Below are positions 46,903 through 59,187 of a stretch of DNA of 64,000 nucleotides, piece by piece. Source of the stretch: Edaphochlamys debaryana (Eukaryota; Chlorophyta; Chlorophyceae; Chlamydomonadales). The DNA lies in the NCBI GenBank assembly GCA_016858145.1, contig JAEHOE010000009.1:868001-932000 (forward strand), given 5' to 3'. How positions within the stretch are numbered: position 1 is the stretch's first letter; the number at the start of each line of letters is the position of its first letter. A program made the position numbers and the translations under genes. The notes below the pieces were generated by a model. It was given only the letters and a program-made list of their open reading frames with translations, searched no databases and was not told where the DNA came from.

Positions 46903-49900
46903 GCTTGCGTGCACAGAGGGCTCCTGTGCAATGTACGCAGCTCGACGTGCGTACAGTTCTGCGTGTTTGACTGAGCCCTGCGCTGTAGAATACTGATCGT
47001 GGGGATAAAACACTTGGAATGCGTGTTGCCAAGTAAGGCATCGTGGCCGAGCGGTGAGCACCAAGGTCGGTCTGAGAGGTCGGTCGTAAGAAGCCGGGCC
47101 CTGACGGGTGCAACCACCTGTTGTGTTAATAAGCAGAAGAATGCTGCAAGGGGAAGTCGCTTGACGCTTGATTGTCACCGCCGTCGCGCCCTCGCCGTGC
47201 CACGCCCATCCCCCCGCAGGCCCCCGCCACCCCCGCCGGCCCCACATGTTCTCCCATCGACGCAATGGACTTCAGGCCGCAAGCCCCCTCCCGTTTTGCC
47301 CCGACCTCCCAGCGCTCCACCCCAGTTAGCCGAACACCCGACCCGACTATCAAGATGTCCATGTCCCGTTCGGTGTGGCCATGGCTGGCGGACGGGTCAA
47401 CGATGTCTCGAGCGCGATGGGACATAACTGAGCCTCCAATTACAGACCGGGCCCCCTGCTGTAGGATCGGTGCATGTCTGTGGGAGACAACAGCTTAACC
47501 CCCTCGCAGCGCGGCCTCCCAACCTGAACACCGCTAGGCCCATGCGAACCTGGGCGACCCCTGCCAGGCCCTATGGCCCCGCCGACACATGCGGCTCAAT
47601 GTGGCACCGATGCAGGTACTTGCGAGCGGAAGCCCAAACCCCGCCCGTCATTGGGCTACGGGTTCTTGCGGAGCCGTGCCGCATCCAGCCGTCGTCTGCC
47701 TCCCGGGGCAGGTTCGTTCCCCTGCCCCCCTTCAGTCGGGCCCTATGACGACAACGAGGCTCTTGGGTGCACGCGAGCACAGTGGACACGTATACGCACA
47801 GGCAGATTTGACGCATGACAAGCAACATAATCCCTAAGGTCCGGAAGAGGGCTGAAGGCACCAACATAAGAACACGCATAGAGAAGTGACGGCTGAAGCT
47901 TAACGGGGTAATCCCGCGCAAGGGCGGCTTAAGGGGCTTCGCCCGCCTGTACGTGTCACGCCAGGGGATCAGCCCCCAATCAAGGATAGAAGAGGTTCAC
48001 GCACAAAAGACAGAGAGGGGCATTGTCCAAACCGGTACAGAGCTCACTTCCGCACCAAAAGATGGGAGAACATCAAGAAGGCATGTAATGAAGTAAGGGC
48101 AGGGCTTAGTAGCAGACACACGCCGTACTAAGTTTTAGTCTCTCGCAACATGGCATGCATCCTTTATCGCTCGCAGCAGCAGAAAAACGCCAAACTATGT
48201 GGCCCCTTGCTTCAAGGCTGGATCGACAAGCACATGGGCGGTCACCGAAATACCAGAAGCCCAAGAACCGCATTCGATGAGCCCCACACCACAAATGCCG
48301 CCAACAAACAATACAACGGTTGCAGGTTCGTTCACTTTCTGTTGTGTTCCGCCCTAGGCCACCCGCCTCGGCGCTGCACCCGCAGCCGTGGCCCTCGCCT
48401 CCGATCTAGGTCCGAAGATCTTGCTTGTGTCATGACACTGCCTGTACCCCTGTCTAAACCAGCAGCAGCAGCGCTGCACCCACAGCAGCCGTCAGCGCCA
48501 GGAGCGGACCGGGCGGCAGAAGCGGCGCCACGTGCTGGGCGGAGCCGGGGCTTGAAGAGCCAGGCTCAAAGGTTCTGGGGCTGTTGCTGCCCCTTGTCCA
48601 GCCGCACATGGGAAGCGCCACGTTGGGGTCAGTCACTGCGGGCGGGGAGAGGAGTGCGGCGTGCGAAGGAGGGGGTTGCGTGGGTGTGCGAGTTCGGAGG
48701 GGACTTGCCGCGGATCCGGAATGACCGTCGTCGGGGCGGAAAACAAACCGGCAAGGGCAACACATGCTAGCACGCCAAGTATCGTTATATGCCTTTCATG
48801 GATGGCCCGCCCCGTCCCTTGCTTTCCATCCCCGCCGCGGCCCCGCGCTTACTGGCGGTCATTGTGAGCGGGCAGCTGCCGTCGTAGGCGACCGCCGCAT
48901 TGGCGCAACGCGCCAGGCACGCAGAGGCGTAGGTCTGCGTGTTGCGGTGCGTGTTTGCAAGCAACAGACGTGGCATGAAGACGACGGGTGTGAGGGATGC
49001 AAGTATTGTCCAGGAAGAGCCCATCCCCTGACCCAGGTTCCTGGCCACCTGCCACATGCCTCTCGCACGTACGGCAGAATCCCACATGGCACCCTGCTGC
49101 AGTAGTACCGTATCTGCTCTCCCCGCCCGCCACCGGACCCCGCCCCACCGTTCCGTCCACCGCACACACCGCCTCCGCAGGACCCGGCGAGGGGCAGTTG
49201 CAGGCGGCGGAGGCGGCATCGAAAGTGGACTCGTTGAAGGGCCGCCTGGGGCAACTGCCACGGCATGCCGCCGCCGTGCCGGTGCAGATTGCGTAGCAAG
49301 GGTTGTCCCAGGCCTGCGGACGGTGGGGTTTCGGAATGAGCACCAGGCCCATCCAGCAGCACCAATCCATAAAAGGAGCATGAGGCAAAGGCGTCGCAGG
49401 CAAGACAGGACAGGGCAGCCAAGCATGGTGTTGATCGGGACTGCTGCGCATGCCCTCGTCACACATTCCCCTCTCTTCCACCCATCACGAATTCCTCCCA
49501 CCCATTGCAATCGCACTTGCTGCTTCCCGGACCGGAGCTGTATGTTGCGCCCCTCAATTCGCAGCCCAGCAGGTTCATTCCCCACTGACCTCTCCGTCAG
49601 CCATGCACACAGGGTAGCCTGAGCGAATTGTAGCTGCTTCGCATGCCGCGAAGCCAGGTGAGACAAAACAGCTCCGCACGGCATCTGAACGGAGGGGCGG
49701 CGGAAAGGAGCAAGAAAGCAACGAAGGAAGGAAGGAAGTTCTGGGCGGAGCGAGGCAATGAAAGAAAGGAGGGAAGATGGCGCCCGTCAACCTCCAACAC
49801 CCGCCACCCCGGACCCCATCGCCAACCTGCACCGGTGACGGTGCGTCCCCGTCAGACAGTTGCTGCTGCTGGTTGCGGGCCTGATGGACTGTGAGGACTC

Positions 49901-52035
49901 ACCGTCGTTAGCGCACGCCCCCCGGTGCTTCAGCCCCACGCCCACGAGATCGGCCTCACAGGCACTGGCGCGCGTCTGTGGGCGGGGGCGGGGGAGTGCG
50001 GCGGTGGATGGAAACGCGATTACAACTGTGTATGCTGTGATGTGAAAACCGGGAGACGGCGGGCCCCTGCTGACTGGTTCCAGTTGCATCGCTTCGGCCC
50101 CTGCATGGGTGCGTGGGCTGCGCGGCGGCCACAACCTCCTGTCAGGCCCCGGCCCGGCCCCGGCCCTTGCTGCCCCTGCCCCTGCCCCTGCCCCTGCCCC
50201 CGCCGGCGCTGCCCCGGCACCGGCCCGTGCCCCTGCCCTCTCACCCGGCGGTCCGGGCCGCACACGGGCCCTGAGGCGCCCGCAGCGCACAAGGCGGAGG
50301 ACTGGTTGTTGTACCTGCCGCCACATGTGGGCAGTACGGCCCGCGGTGACGAGCAGAAGGTGCATGCCGTACAGCCGGTGGTGTCACAGTAGGCTACGGG
50401 AGGACAAGTGGCAGCACTGACTCAGATGACGCGGCCTGTCATTTTCATGACTCACATCGCCTTGCTCCTTCCGCCCACACTCACCTGCTTCCGGGTTGCA
50501 CTTGCCCCAGTAAGCAATGCCCGCGCCGACACAATTCGCGAGACACTCAGAGGAGTAGGTCTGGCGGATGGGGGTGAGGGCCGAGCGAAGGCAGGGCACA
50601 AGCCAGGTGAGAGGGCAGGTGTGGCAGGCTCATGGGGTAGGGACAGGGGCACCCCGAAGATGTGCCGTACTTCTTCTGTACGGCATCTTCATCTCCCGCG
50701 TAACTCGGTACCTCCCACACCCATACCCACTCACCGTTCCGTTCACCGCGCACACGGGCGAGCCTCCCTCCTCGCAGCCACACGAGCCCAGGCTGGCGCC
50801 CGCGGCGGCAAGCTTGGGCGCTGGCGGCACCGGACAGGGGCCGCTGCAAACCACCATCACACCGACGCTCTCTGCCTCAAGCTTGCTCGGATATGACTGG
50901 CGTACAGACCGGTAAGGGGCGGTAAGAGGCGGCGGGTGGGGTGGCTCAGAACCTCAGAAGCCAACACAACCGTCGAGGGCAGGTGGCGGCACATCGTGGA
51001 GGCTTCAGTGCATCCTGCTCCCGTGCACTCACAATGCCATCTGCTCCGCACACAGGCCTGGCGGGTGGTCCAAACTTGAAGAGGCGGCCTGAGGTGAGGG
51101 ACGATCGGGTGTGCGCCCAGGGATGGCATCTGCTTGCAGGGAAGGGTGCCGGGTGACGTGCACGTGGGCTTCGCCGCTCCGATTTGGGGCAACGAGGATT
51201 GGATGGTGGAAAGGGATCGGATGGATGGGACGCAGCTCAAAGGTGGCCACAGGGCCCCACCACACCGCCAAGCATGGCTGAATTGACATCGGCGCGGGAC
51301 CGCCCGCCACCCCATGTTGTCCAAATTGTCCCCGCACCCACTCGCGTCGGCGCATGGGCCGATGTGCACCGAGGGCTGTGTACGGCATGCGTCACCGCAC
51401 GGGGTCCAGAAGGTCTGGAAGAGGAGGAGGGCGCAGCGGAGGTTAGATGAAGCAGGGAGCAAACGTGGGTGCCGCCACGCGCCCATGCGCAGAGCGCGTG
51501 ACTGGTGCGAGGGACCAATTGGCTCAGCCTCAGCTCAGGCCCCCGCTTCCCTGCCCTCCCGTGTACCCTTGTTCTGGACATACGGTTCGCGTTTGTCTCC
51601 TGTTCCCTACCACCTATGCCGTTGCTTAAGCCTGACCTTTCCGTCGGGGCCGCACATGGGATGAGAACCCGTAGGGCCCGTGCAGCTGGCTGGGTCGGAG
51701 GATGCGTTGCGGCATGCGCCTCCGGTGTAGTACACTCCCGTACAGTTGGCCGTACAGATATTGGGGTACGTCTGAGGGACATCAAAACCAGTTAAATAGC
51801 TGGCCTCCCGGAAGAAAGGCCGGACTCAAGGCAAGGCCAGACCTCGACCCACCTGGCCATCGTAACCGCATACGGGGCAGACTTCAACGGGGCAGGCCGC
51901 ACCGGTGCATCCACCTGGGGAGAGGGGCGGGGTGCGGAGGGGGGAGGGTAGGGAGTGATGAGGGGTGTAAAGGGCGGCAACACGCACGTGGCGACTGGCC
52001 CAGCCGTGGGTAGGAGGGCACAAGGTTGCTTGCAG
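46898..52035. repeat. 5.13-kb tandem unit 2
   Basis: Same content as unit 1. Differences include a 3-bp deletion near 47053, one G for A near 48505, one extra T near 49330, AAAAG inserted near 49371 (shared with unit 3), and one extra C near 49551 (private). Confidence 0.95.
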
Positions 52036-52040
52036 GCCAT
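48454..52040 (-). pseudogene. 5'-truncated Kazal-like gene fused to a captured promoter (unit 2)
   Basis: Exons equivalent to 8-19 run from 51914-51853 to 48635-48454 with frames as in unit 1. The 5' part is again replaced by the duplicated flank, with its ATG at about 52040 followed by intron-7 sequence. There is no signal peptide. Near-identity to unit 1 means no time for decay, so intact downstream exons do not show that it is functional. Confidence 0.82.
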
Positions 52041-55000
52041 GCTTGCGTGCACAGAGGGCTCCTGTGCAATGTACGCAGCTCGACGTGCGTACAGTTCTGC
52101 GTGTTTGACTGAGCCCTGCGCTGTAGAATACTGATCGTGGGGATAAAACACTTGGAATGCGTGTTGCCAAGTAAGGCATCGTGGCCGAGCGGTCCTGAGC
52201 ACCAAGGTCGGTCTGAGAGGTCGGTCGTAAGAAGCCGGGCCCTGACGGGTGCAACCACCTGTTGTGTTAATAAGCAGAAGAATGCTGCAAGGGGAAGTCG
52301 CTTGACGCTTGATTGTCACCGCCGTCGCGCCCTCGCCGTGCCACGCCCATCCCCCCGCCGGCCCCCGCCACCCCCGCCGGCCCCACATGTTCTCCCATCG
52401 ACGCAATGGACTTCAGGCCGCAAGCCCCCTCCCGTTTTGCCCCGACCTCCCAGCGCTCCACCCCAGTTAGCCGAACACCCGACCCGACTATCAAGATGTC
52501 CATGTCCCGTTCGGTGTGGCCATGGCTGGCGGACGGGTCAACGATGTCTCGAGCGCGATGGGACATAACTGAGCCTCCAATTACAGACCGGGCCCCCTGC
52601 TGTAGGATCGGTGCATGTCTGTGGGAGACAACAGCTTAACCCCCTCGCAGCGCGGCCTCCCAACCTGAACACCGCTAGGCCCATGCGAACCTGGGCGACC
52701 CCTGCCAGGCCCTATGGCCCCGCCGACACATGCGGCTCAATGTGGCACCGATGCAGGTACTTGCGAGCGGAAGCCCAAACCCCGCCCGTCATTGGGCTAC
52801 GGGTTCTTGCGGAGCCGTGCCGCATCCAGCCGTCGTCTGCCTCCCGGGGCAGGTTCGTTCCCCTGCCCCCCTTCAGTCGGGCCCTATGACGACAACGCGG
52901 CTCTTGGGTGCACGCGAGCACAGTGGACACGTATACGCACAGGCAGATTTGACGCATGACAAGCAACATAATCCCTAAGGTCCGGAAGAGGGCTGAAGGC
53001 ACCAACATAAGAACACGCATAGAGAAGTGACGGCTGAAGCTTAACGGGGTAATCCCGCGCAAGGGCGGCTTAAGGGGCTTCGCCCGCCTGTACGTGTCAC
53101 GCCAGGGGATCAGCCCCCAATCAAGGATAGAAGAGGTTCACGCACAAAAGACAGAGAGGGGCATTGTCCAAACCGGTACAGAGCTCACTTCCGCACCAAA
53201 AGATGGGAGAACATCAAGAAGGCATGTAATGAAGTAAGGGCAGGGCTTAGTAGCAGACACACGCCGTACTAAGTTTTAGTCTCTCGCAACATGGCATGCA
53301 TCCTTTATCGCTCGCAGCAGCAGAAAAACGCCAAACTATGTGGCCCCTTGCTTCAAGGCTGGATCGACAAGCACATGGGCGGTCACCGAAATACCAGAAG
53401 CCCAAGAACCGCATTCGATGAGCCCCACACCACAAATGCCGCCAACAAACAATACAACGGTTGCAGGTTCGTTCACTTTCTGTTGTGTTCCGCCCTAGGC
53501 CACCCGCCTCGGCGCTGCACCCGCAGCCGTGGCCCTCGCCTCCGATCTAGGTCCGAAGATCTTGCTTGTGTCATGACACTGCCTGTACCCCTGTCTAAAC
53601 CAGCAGCAGCAGCGCTGCACCCACAGCAGCCGTCAGCGCCAGGAGCAGACCGGGCGGCAGAAGCGGCGCCACGTGCTGGGCGGAGCCGGGGCTTGAAGAG
53701 CCAGGCTCAAAGGTTCTGGGGCTGTTGCTGCCCCTTGTCCAGCCGCACATGGGAAGCGCCACGTTGGGGTCAGTCACTGCGGGCGGGGAGAGGAGTGCGG
53801 CGTGCGAAGGAGGGGGTTGCGTGGGTGTGCGAGTTCGGAGGGGACTTGCCGCGGATCCGGAATGACCGTCGTCGGGGCGGAAAACAAACCGGCAAGGGCA
53901 ACACATGCTAGCACGCCAAGTATCGTTATATGCCTTTCATGGATGGCCCGCCCCGTCCCTTGCTTTCCATCCCCGCCGCGGCCCCGCGCTTACTGGCGGT
54001 CATTGTGAGCGGGCAGCTGCCGTCGTAGGCGACCGCCGCATTGGCGCAACGCGCCAGGCACGCAGAGGCGTAGGTCTGCGTGTTGCGGTGCGTGTTTGCA
54101 AGCAACAGACGTGGCATGAAGACGACGGGTGTGAGGGATGCAAGTATTGTCCAGGAAGAGCCCATCCCCTGACCCAGGTTCCTGGCCACCTGCCACATGC
54201 CTCTCGCACGTACGGCAGAATCCCACATGGCACCCTGCTGCAGTAGTACCGTATCTGCTCTCCCCGCCCGCCACCGGACCCCGCCCCACCGTTCCGTCCA
54301 CCGCACACACCGCCTCCGCAGGACCCGGCGAGGGGCAGTTGCAGGCGGCGGAGGCGGCATCGAAAGTGGACTCGTTGAAGGGCCGCCTGGGGCAACTGCC
54401 ACGGCATGCCGCCGCCGTGCCGGTGCAGATTGCGTAGCAAGGGTTGTCCCAGGCCTGCGGACGGTGGGGTTTCGGAATGAGCACCAGGCCCATCCAGCAG
54501 CACCAATCCATAAAAGGAGCATGAGGCAAAGGCGTCGCAGGCAAGACAGGACAGGGCAGCCAAGCATGGTGTTGATCGGGACTGCTGCGCATGCCCTCGT
54601 CACACATTCCCCTCTCTTCCACCCATCACGAATTCCTCCCACCCATTGCAATCGCACTTGCTGCTTCCCGGACCGGAGCTGTATGTTGCGCCCTCAATTC
54701 GCAGCCCAGCAGGTTCATTCCCCACTGACCTCTCCGTCAGCCATGCACACAGGGTAGCCTGAGCGAATTGTAGCTGCTTCGCATGCCGCGAAGCCAGGTG
54801 AGACAAAACAGCTCCGCACGGCATCTGAACGGAGGGGCGGCGGAAAGGAGCAAGAAAGCAACGAAGGAAGGAAGGAAGTTCTGGGCGGAGCGAGGCAATG
54901 AAAGAAAGGAGGGAAGATGGCGCCCGTCAACCTCCAACACCCGCCACCCCGGACCCCATCGCCAACCTGCACCGGTGACGGTGCGTCCCCGTCAGACAGT

Positions 55001-57160
55001 TGCTGCTGCTGGTTGCGGGCCTGATGGACTGTGAGGACTCACCGTCGTTAGCGCACGCCCCCCGGTGCTTCAGCCCCACGCCCACGAGATCGGCCTCACA
55101 GGCACTGGCGCGCGTCTGTGGGCGGGGGCGGGGGAGTGCGGCGGTGGATGGAAACGCGATTACAACTGTGTATGCTGTGATGTGAAAACCGGGAGACGGC
55201 GGGCCCCTGCTGACTGGTTCCAGTTGCATCGCTTCGGCCCCTGCATGGGTGCGTGGGCTGCGCGGCGGCCACAACCTCCTGTCAGGCCCCGGCCCGGCCC
55301 CGGCCCTTGCTGCCCCTGCCCCTGCCCCTGCCCCCGCCGGCGCTGCCCCGGCACCGGCCCGTGCCCCTGCCCTCTCACCCGGCGGTCCGGGCCGCACACG
55401 GGCCCTGAGGCGCCCGCAGCGCACAAGGCGGAGGACTGGTTGTTGTACCTGCCGCCACATGTGGGCAGTACGGCCCGCGGTGACGAGCAGAAGGTGCATG
55501 CCGTACAGCCGGTGGTGTCACAGTAGGCTACGGGAGGACAAGTGGCAGCACTGACTCAGATGACGCGGCCTGTCATTTTCATGACTCACATCGCCTTGCT
55601 CCTTCCGCCCACACTCACCTGCTTCCGGGTTGCACTTGCCCCAGTAAGCAATGCCCGCGCCGACACAATTCGCGAGACACTCAGAGGAGTAGGTCTGGCG
55701 GATGGGGGTGAGGGCCGAGCGAAGGCAGGGCACAAGCCAGGTGAGAGGGCAGGTGTGGCAGGCTCATGGGGTAGGGACAGGGGCACCCCGAAGATGTGCC
55801 GTACTTCTTCTGTACGGCATCTTCATCTCCCGCGTAACTCGGTACCTCCCACACCCATACCCACTCACCGTTCCGTTCACCGCGCACACGGGCGAGCCTC
55901 CCTCCTCGCAGCCACACGAGCCCAGGCTGGCGCCCGCGGCGGCAAGCTTGGGCGCTGGCGGCACCGGACAGGGGCCGCTGCAAACCACCATCACACCGAC
56001 GCTCTCTGCCTCAAGCTTGCTCGGATATGACTGGCGTACAGACCGGTAAGGGGCGGTAAGAGGCGGCGGGTGGGGTGGCTCAGAACCTCAGAAGCCAACA
56101 CAACCGTCGAGGGCAGGTGGCGGCACATCGTGGAGGCTTCAGTGCATCCTGCTCCCGTGCACTCACAATGCCATCTGCTCCGCACACAGGCCTGGCGGGT
56201 GGTCCAAACTTGAAGAGGCGGCCTGAGGTGAGGGACGATCGGGTGTGCGCCCAGGGATGGCATCTGCTTGCAGGGAAGGGTGCCGGGTGACGTGCACGTG
56301 GGCTTCGCCGCTCCGATTTGGGGAAACGAGGATTGGATGGTGGAAAGGGATCGGATGGATGGGACGCAGCTCAAAGGTGGCCACAGGGCCCCACCACACC
56401 GCCAAGCATGGCTGAATTGACATCGGCGCGGGACCGCCCGCCACCCCATGTTGTCCAAATTGTCCCCGCACCCACTCGCGTCGGCGCATGGGCCGATGTG
56501 CACCGAGGGCTGTGTACGGCATGCGTCACCGCACGGGGTCCAGAAGGTCTGGAAGAGGAGGAGGGCGCAGCGGAGGTTAGATGAAGCAGGGAGCAAACGT
56601 GGGTGCCGCCACGCGCCCATGCGCAGAGCGCGTGACTGGTGCGAGGGACCAATTGGCTCAGCCTCAGCTCAGGCCCCCGCTTCCCTGCCCTCCCGTGTAC
56701 CCTTGTTCTGGACATACGGTTCGCGTTTGTCTCCTGTTCCCTACCACCTATGCCGTTGCTTAAGCCTGACCTTTCCGTCGGGGCCGCACATGGGATGAGA
56801 ACCCGTAGGGCCCGTGCAGCTGGCTGGGTCGGAGGATGCGTTGCGGCATGCGCCTCCGGTGTAGTACACTCCCGTACAGTTGGCCGTACAGATATTGGGG
56901 TACGTCTGAGGGACATCAAAACCAGTTAAATAGCTGGCCTCCCGGAAGAAAGGCCGGACTCAAGGCAAGGCCAGACCTCGACCCACCTGGCCATCGTAAC
57001 CGCATACGGGGCAGACTTCAACGGGGCAGGCCGCACCGGTGCATCCACCTGGGGAGAGGGGCGGGGTGCGGAGGGGGGAGGGTAGGGAGTGATGAGGGGT
57101 GTAAAGGGCGGCAACACGCACGTGGCGACTGGCCCAGCCGTGGGTAGGAGGGCACAAGGT
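52036..57160. repeat. 5.13-kb tandem unit 3 (joined to the intact gene)
   Basis: Similarity to units 1 and 2 ends at GGCACAAGGT (57160). Beyond it the real intron 7 continues, so this unit is the original right end. It lacks one 6-bp repeat of the CCCCTG type near 55320. Confidence 0.95.
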
Positions 57161-59187
57161 CAGGGGGGTCAGGGGGACGGTTGCCCAGAAGGGGCGCACG
57201 GGGTGGCTGCCCCACGGCCCCTGCAACTGAGGGCATGTGTTGTTCGGCGGAGGACGTTGCGTGCCGAGAGCGAGGTCCCTTGGCCCCAGGCCGCAACCCG
57301 AGAGTGTAACCCTCGGCACCCACCCACCCCGAAGCTCAAGCCTCAAGCCTCAAGCCTCAAGCCTCAAGCCTCAAGCCTCAAGCCTCAAGCCTCAAGCCTC
57401 AAGCCTCAAGCCTCAAGCCTCAAGCCTCAAGCCTCAAGCCTCAAGCCTCAAGCCTCAAGCCTCAAGCCTCAAGCCTCAAGCCTCAAGCCGGGCCTGGCAT
57501 GACATGCAACACCTGGGGGCGTTCCAGCTCACGCACCTGGGTCGGGGCATGGGCCCTCGTATGCCGTCGAAACGTTGAGTGACTGGGCAAAGCAGTAGCT
57601 TGGATAGGTCTGCACGTTGGGGAAAAGGGACAGCAGCAAGCGTGCATCAAGGGAAGCCATGGGCGTGACCACACCAAGGTGCGTGCCTGGCGCAGCCGCA
57701 AGCAGTGGACGAGCCACCGGCAGTTGCCGTACCGCCTGCCGTACGAACCTTGCAGTCCACGCCGCACTCGGGTTTGTAGAAGGAGTCACACATGTACCAT
57801 TGCGTCGGGGGCGGGGCAGGCTGCGAGCCTGGCAAAACAAAAGGGGGGATGCGTTGAAGCGTTGCGTCAAATGATGCAGGGAGACAAGAGCTCTACAATG
57901 TCCGCTCTTTCAGCCACGTTTTTGCATTACCCAATACCCAACACCCCAGGCCCGGTTCACCTGGCGGCGGGCAGGGTGTGGCAGGGTAACCCCTGGTAGA
58001 TTGCGGGTTAGCCAGGGACACGTTGGCCGCCAGCGCGACACACTCATTCGTGTAGTTCTGCAGAATGGTAGGGTAGGGTAAACAAGGCATGGGCGGAAGA
58101 GAGCGCCTGAGTAGGAGACATTTCGCTGGAGATTGGGTATGCCGGTAGTGCGCGTGCGTGGGGAGGCGTGGAGCACCGCAGACAGGGCGGGCGAACACCC
58201 TATCTACCCCTTATCCAGACCCCCTGCCCCCTCGCTCCCCTGCCCCCAGCGTTACCAGCGTCCCCGCAGCCCACAACTCACAGCGGGACCCCGCTGCCCC
58301 TAGCCATGACTCCATCAGCTTGCTGCTCTGATTCACCACCTACGATCAGGTCCATGTCTGTCCGCCTTACATACCTTGCCGTCGACTCCGCACACCGGCT
58401 GATACAGGTTCGCGCACGGCGGCATGGTGCCGGCAGCAACCACAACGCGGGGGCCATCACCAGCTCAGATGACAGGCGGAGCAGAGCCTGCAAGTAAGTG
58501 AGGTTGGAAGTGTGATGTCTGGCGCGATCGTTGAGCACGTAATGCATGGGGTGTGCTAGGCTATGCGTGAGCGAGGAGGCAGGGTCGGCCTCCATTCCCT
58601 CCAGCCCATGGTCAGTCGGTCCCAAACGCACCCGGCGCAGCGCAGGCCCCCAGGTAGGAGACAGTGGCGCCAGCGTCGCGGGCGAAGCAGGGGTTCATGT
58701 AGGTCTGACGGGGGAGGGGGAAGGGGGACGGATGGAGGGGGACTGGGAAGGGGGTCGCGGGGAGGGAGGGGCCGGAGTGGCGGGGGGAAGGGGCTGGGGT
58801 GGCGGGGTCAACGGAAGACTGCAGCGCCTAGGGCCCCGGGTTCTTGAAGCAGTATGTCGATGTTACCATTCCAGCAGTCAGGAGGCGCGCCCACGCCCAG
58901 AACGGAAGCAGATCCGAGCGCCGGGGCACGCACGCACCCCAGCGCACCTGGCCATCGGACCCGCAAACCGTGAGCACGTAGGACGTCGCGTTCGCGCACA
59001 TCAAGGCCGCCCTGAATGTTGTTTGCGCCTCAGCTGCAGGTGCTAGAAAGCAGCCTGCAATGGAGAGGCGGGGAATGTCGGTACCGGCGGAATCGAGCAT
59101 TGTGCAGCCTTTCGGCCACCCGCACGCACCGAGCATCAGGACGGCCGCCAGTGCAGTGGCTTCCATTAGACAGTTCTTGCGCCTCAT
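53595..59187 (-). CDS. Full-length Kazal-like GPI-type protein of the array, with in-frame TGA
   Basis: Exons: 59187-59130, 59033-58948, 58704-58632, 58487-58375, 58057-57961, 57828-57749, 57609-57537, 57048-56987, 56905-56771, 56548-56476, 56222-56167, 56030-55869, 55694-55619, 55527-55379, 55115-55043, 54824-54730, 54454-54290, 54075-53994, 53776-53595 (TAG), 629 codons in phase throughout. It opens with MRRKNCLMEATALAAVLML, a signal peptide different from that of its paralogues. About ten Kazal-like modules follow, then the hydrophobic tail PPGLLLALTAAVGAALLLLV. In exon 4 the codon equivalent to CGA in the 35966-41768 gene is TGA (58467-58465), a CpG-type transition. A shorter exon 4 starting after CATCTGAG would avoid it. 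Unlike its two older neighbours, the exon 14/15 junction is phase 0. This is the parent of the truncated copies. Confidence 0.82.
57339..57488. repeat. (CTCAAGC)n minisatellite
   Basis: About 21 perfect head-to-tail copies of a 7-bp unit lie in intron 7 of the full-length array gene, about 180 bp from the right breakpoint of the 5.13-kb array. Confidence 0.96.

Noticed and set aside
41764..57160. CRISPR array, rDNA or phage origin for the periodic sequence
   Set aside because: The 5.13-kb period contains spliced eukaryotic Kazal-like exons. There are no short spacers, no rRNA motifs and no phage genes.
57339..57488. Telomere-like repeat
   Set aside because: The unit CTCAAGC does not match plant or algal telomere repeats (TTTAGGG or TTTTAGGG) and lies inside an intron.
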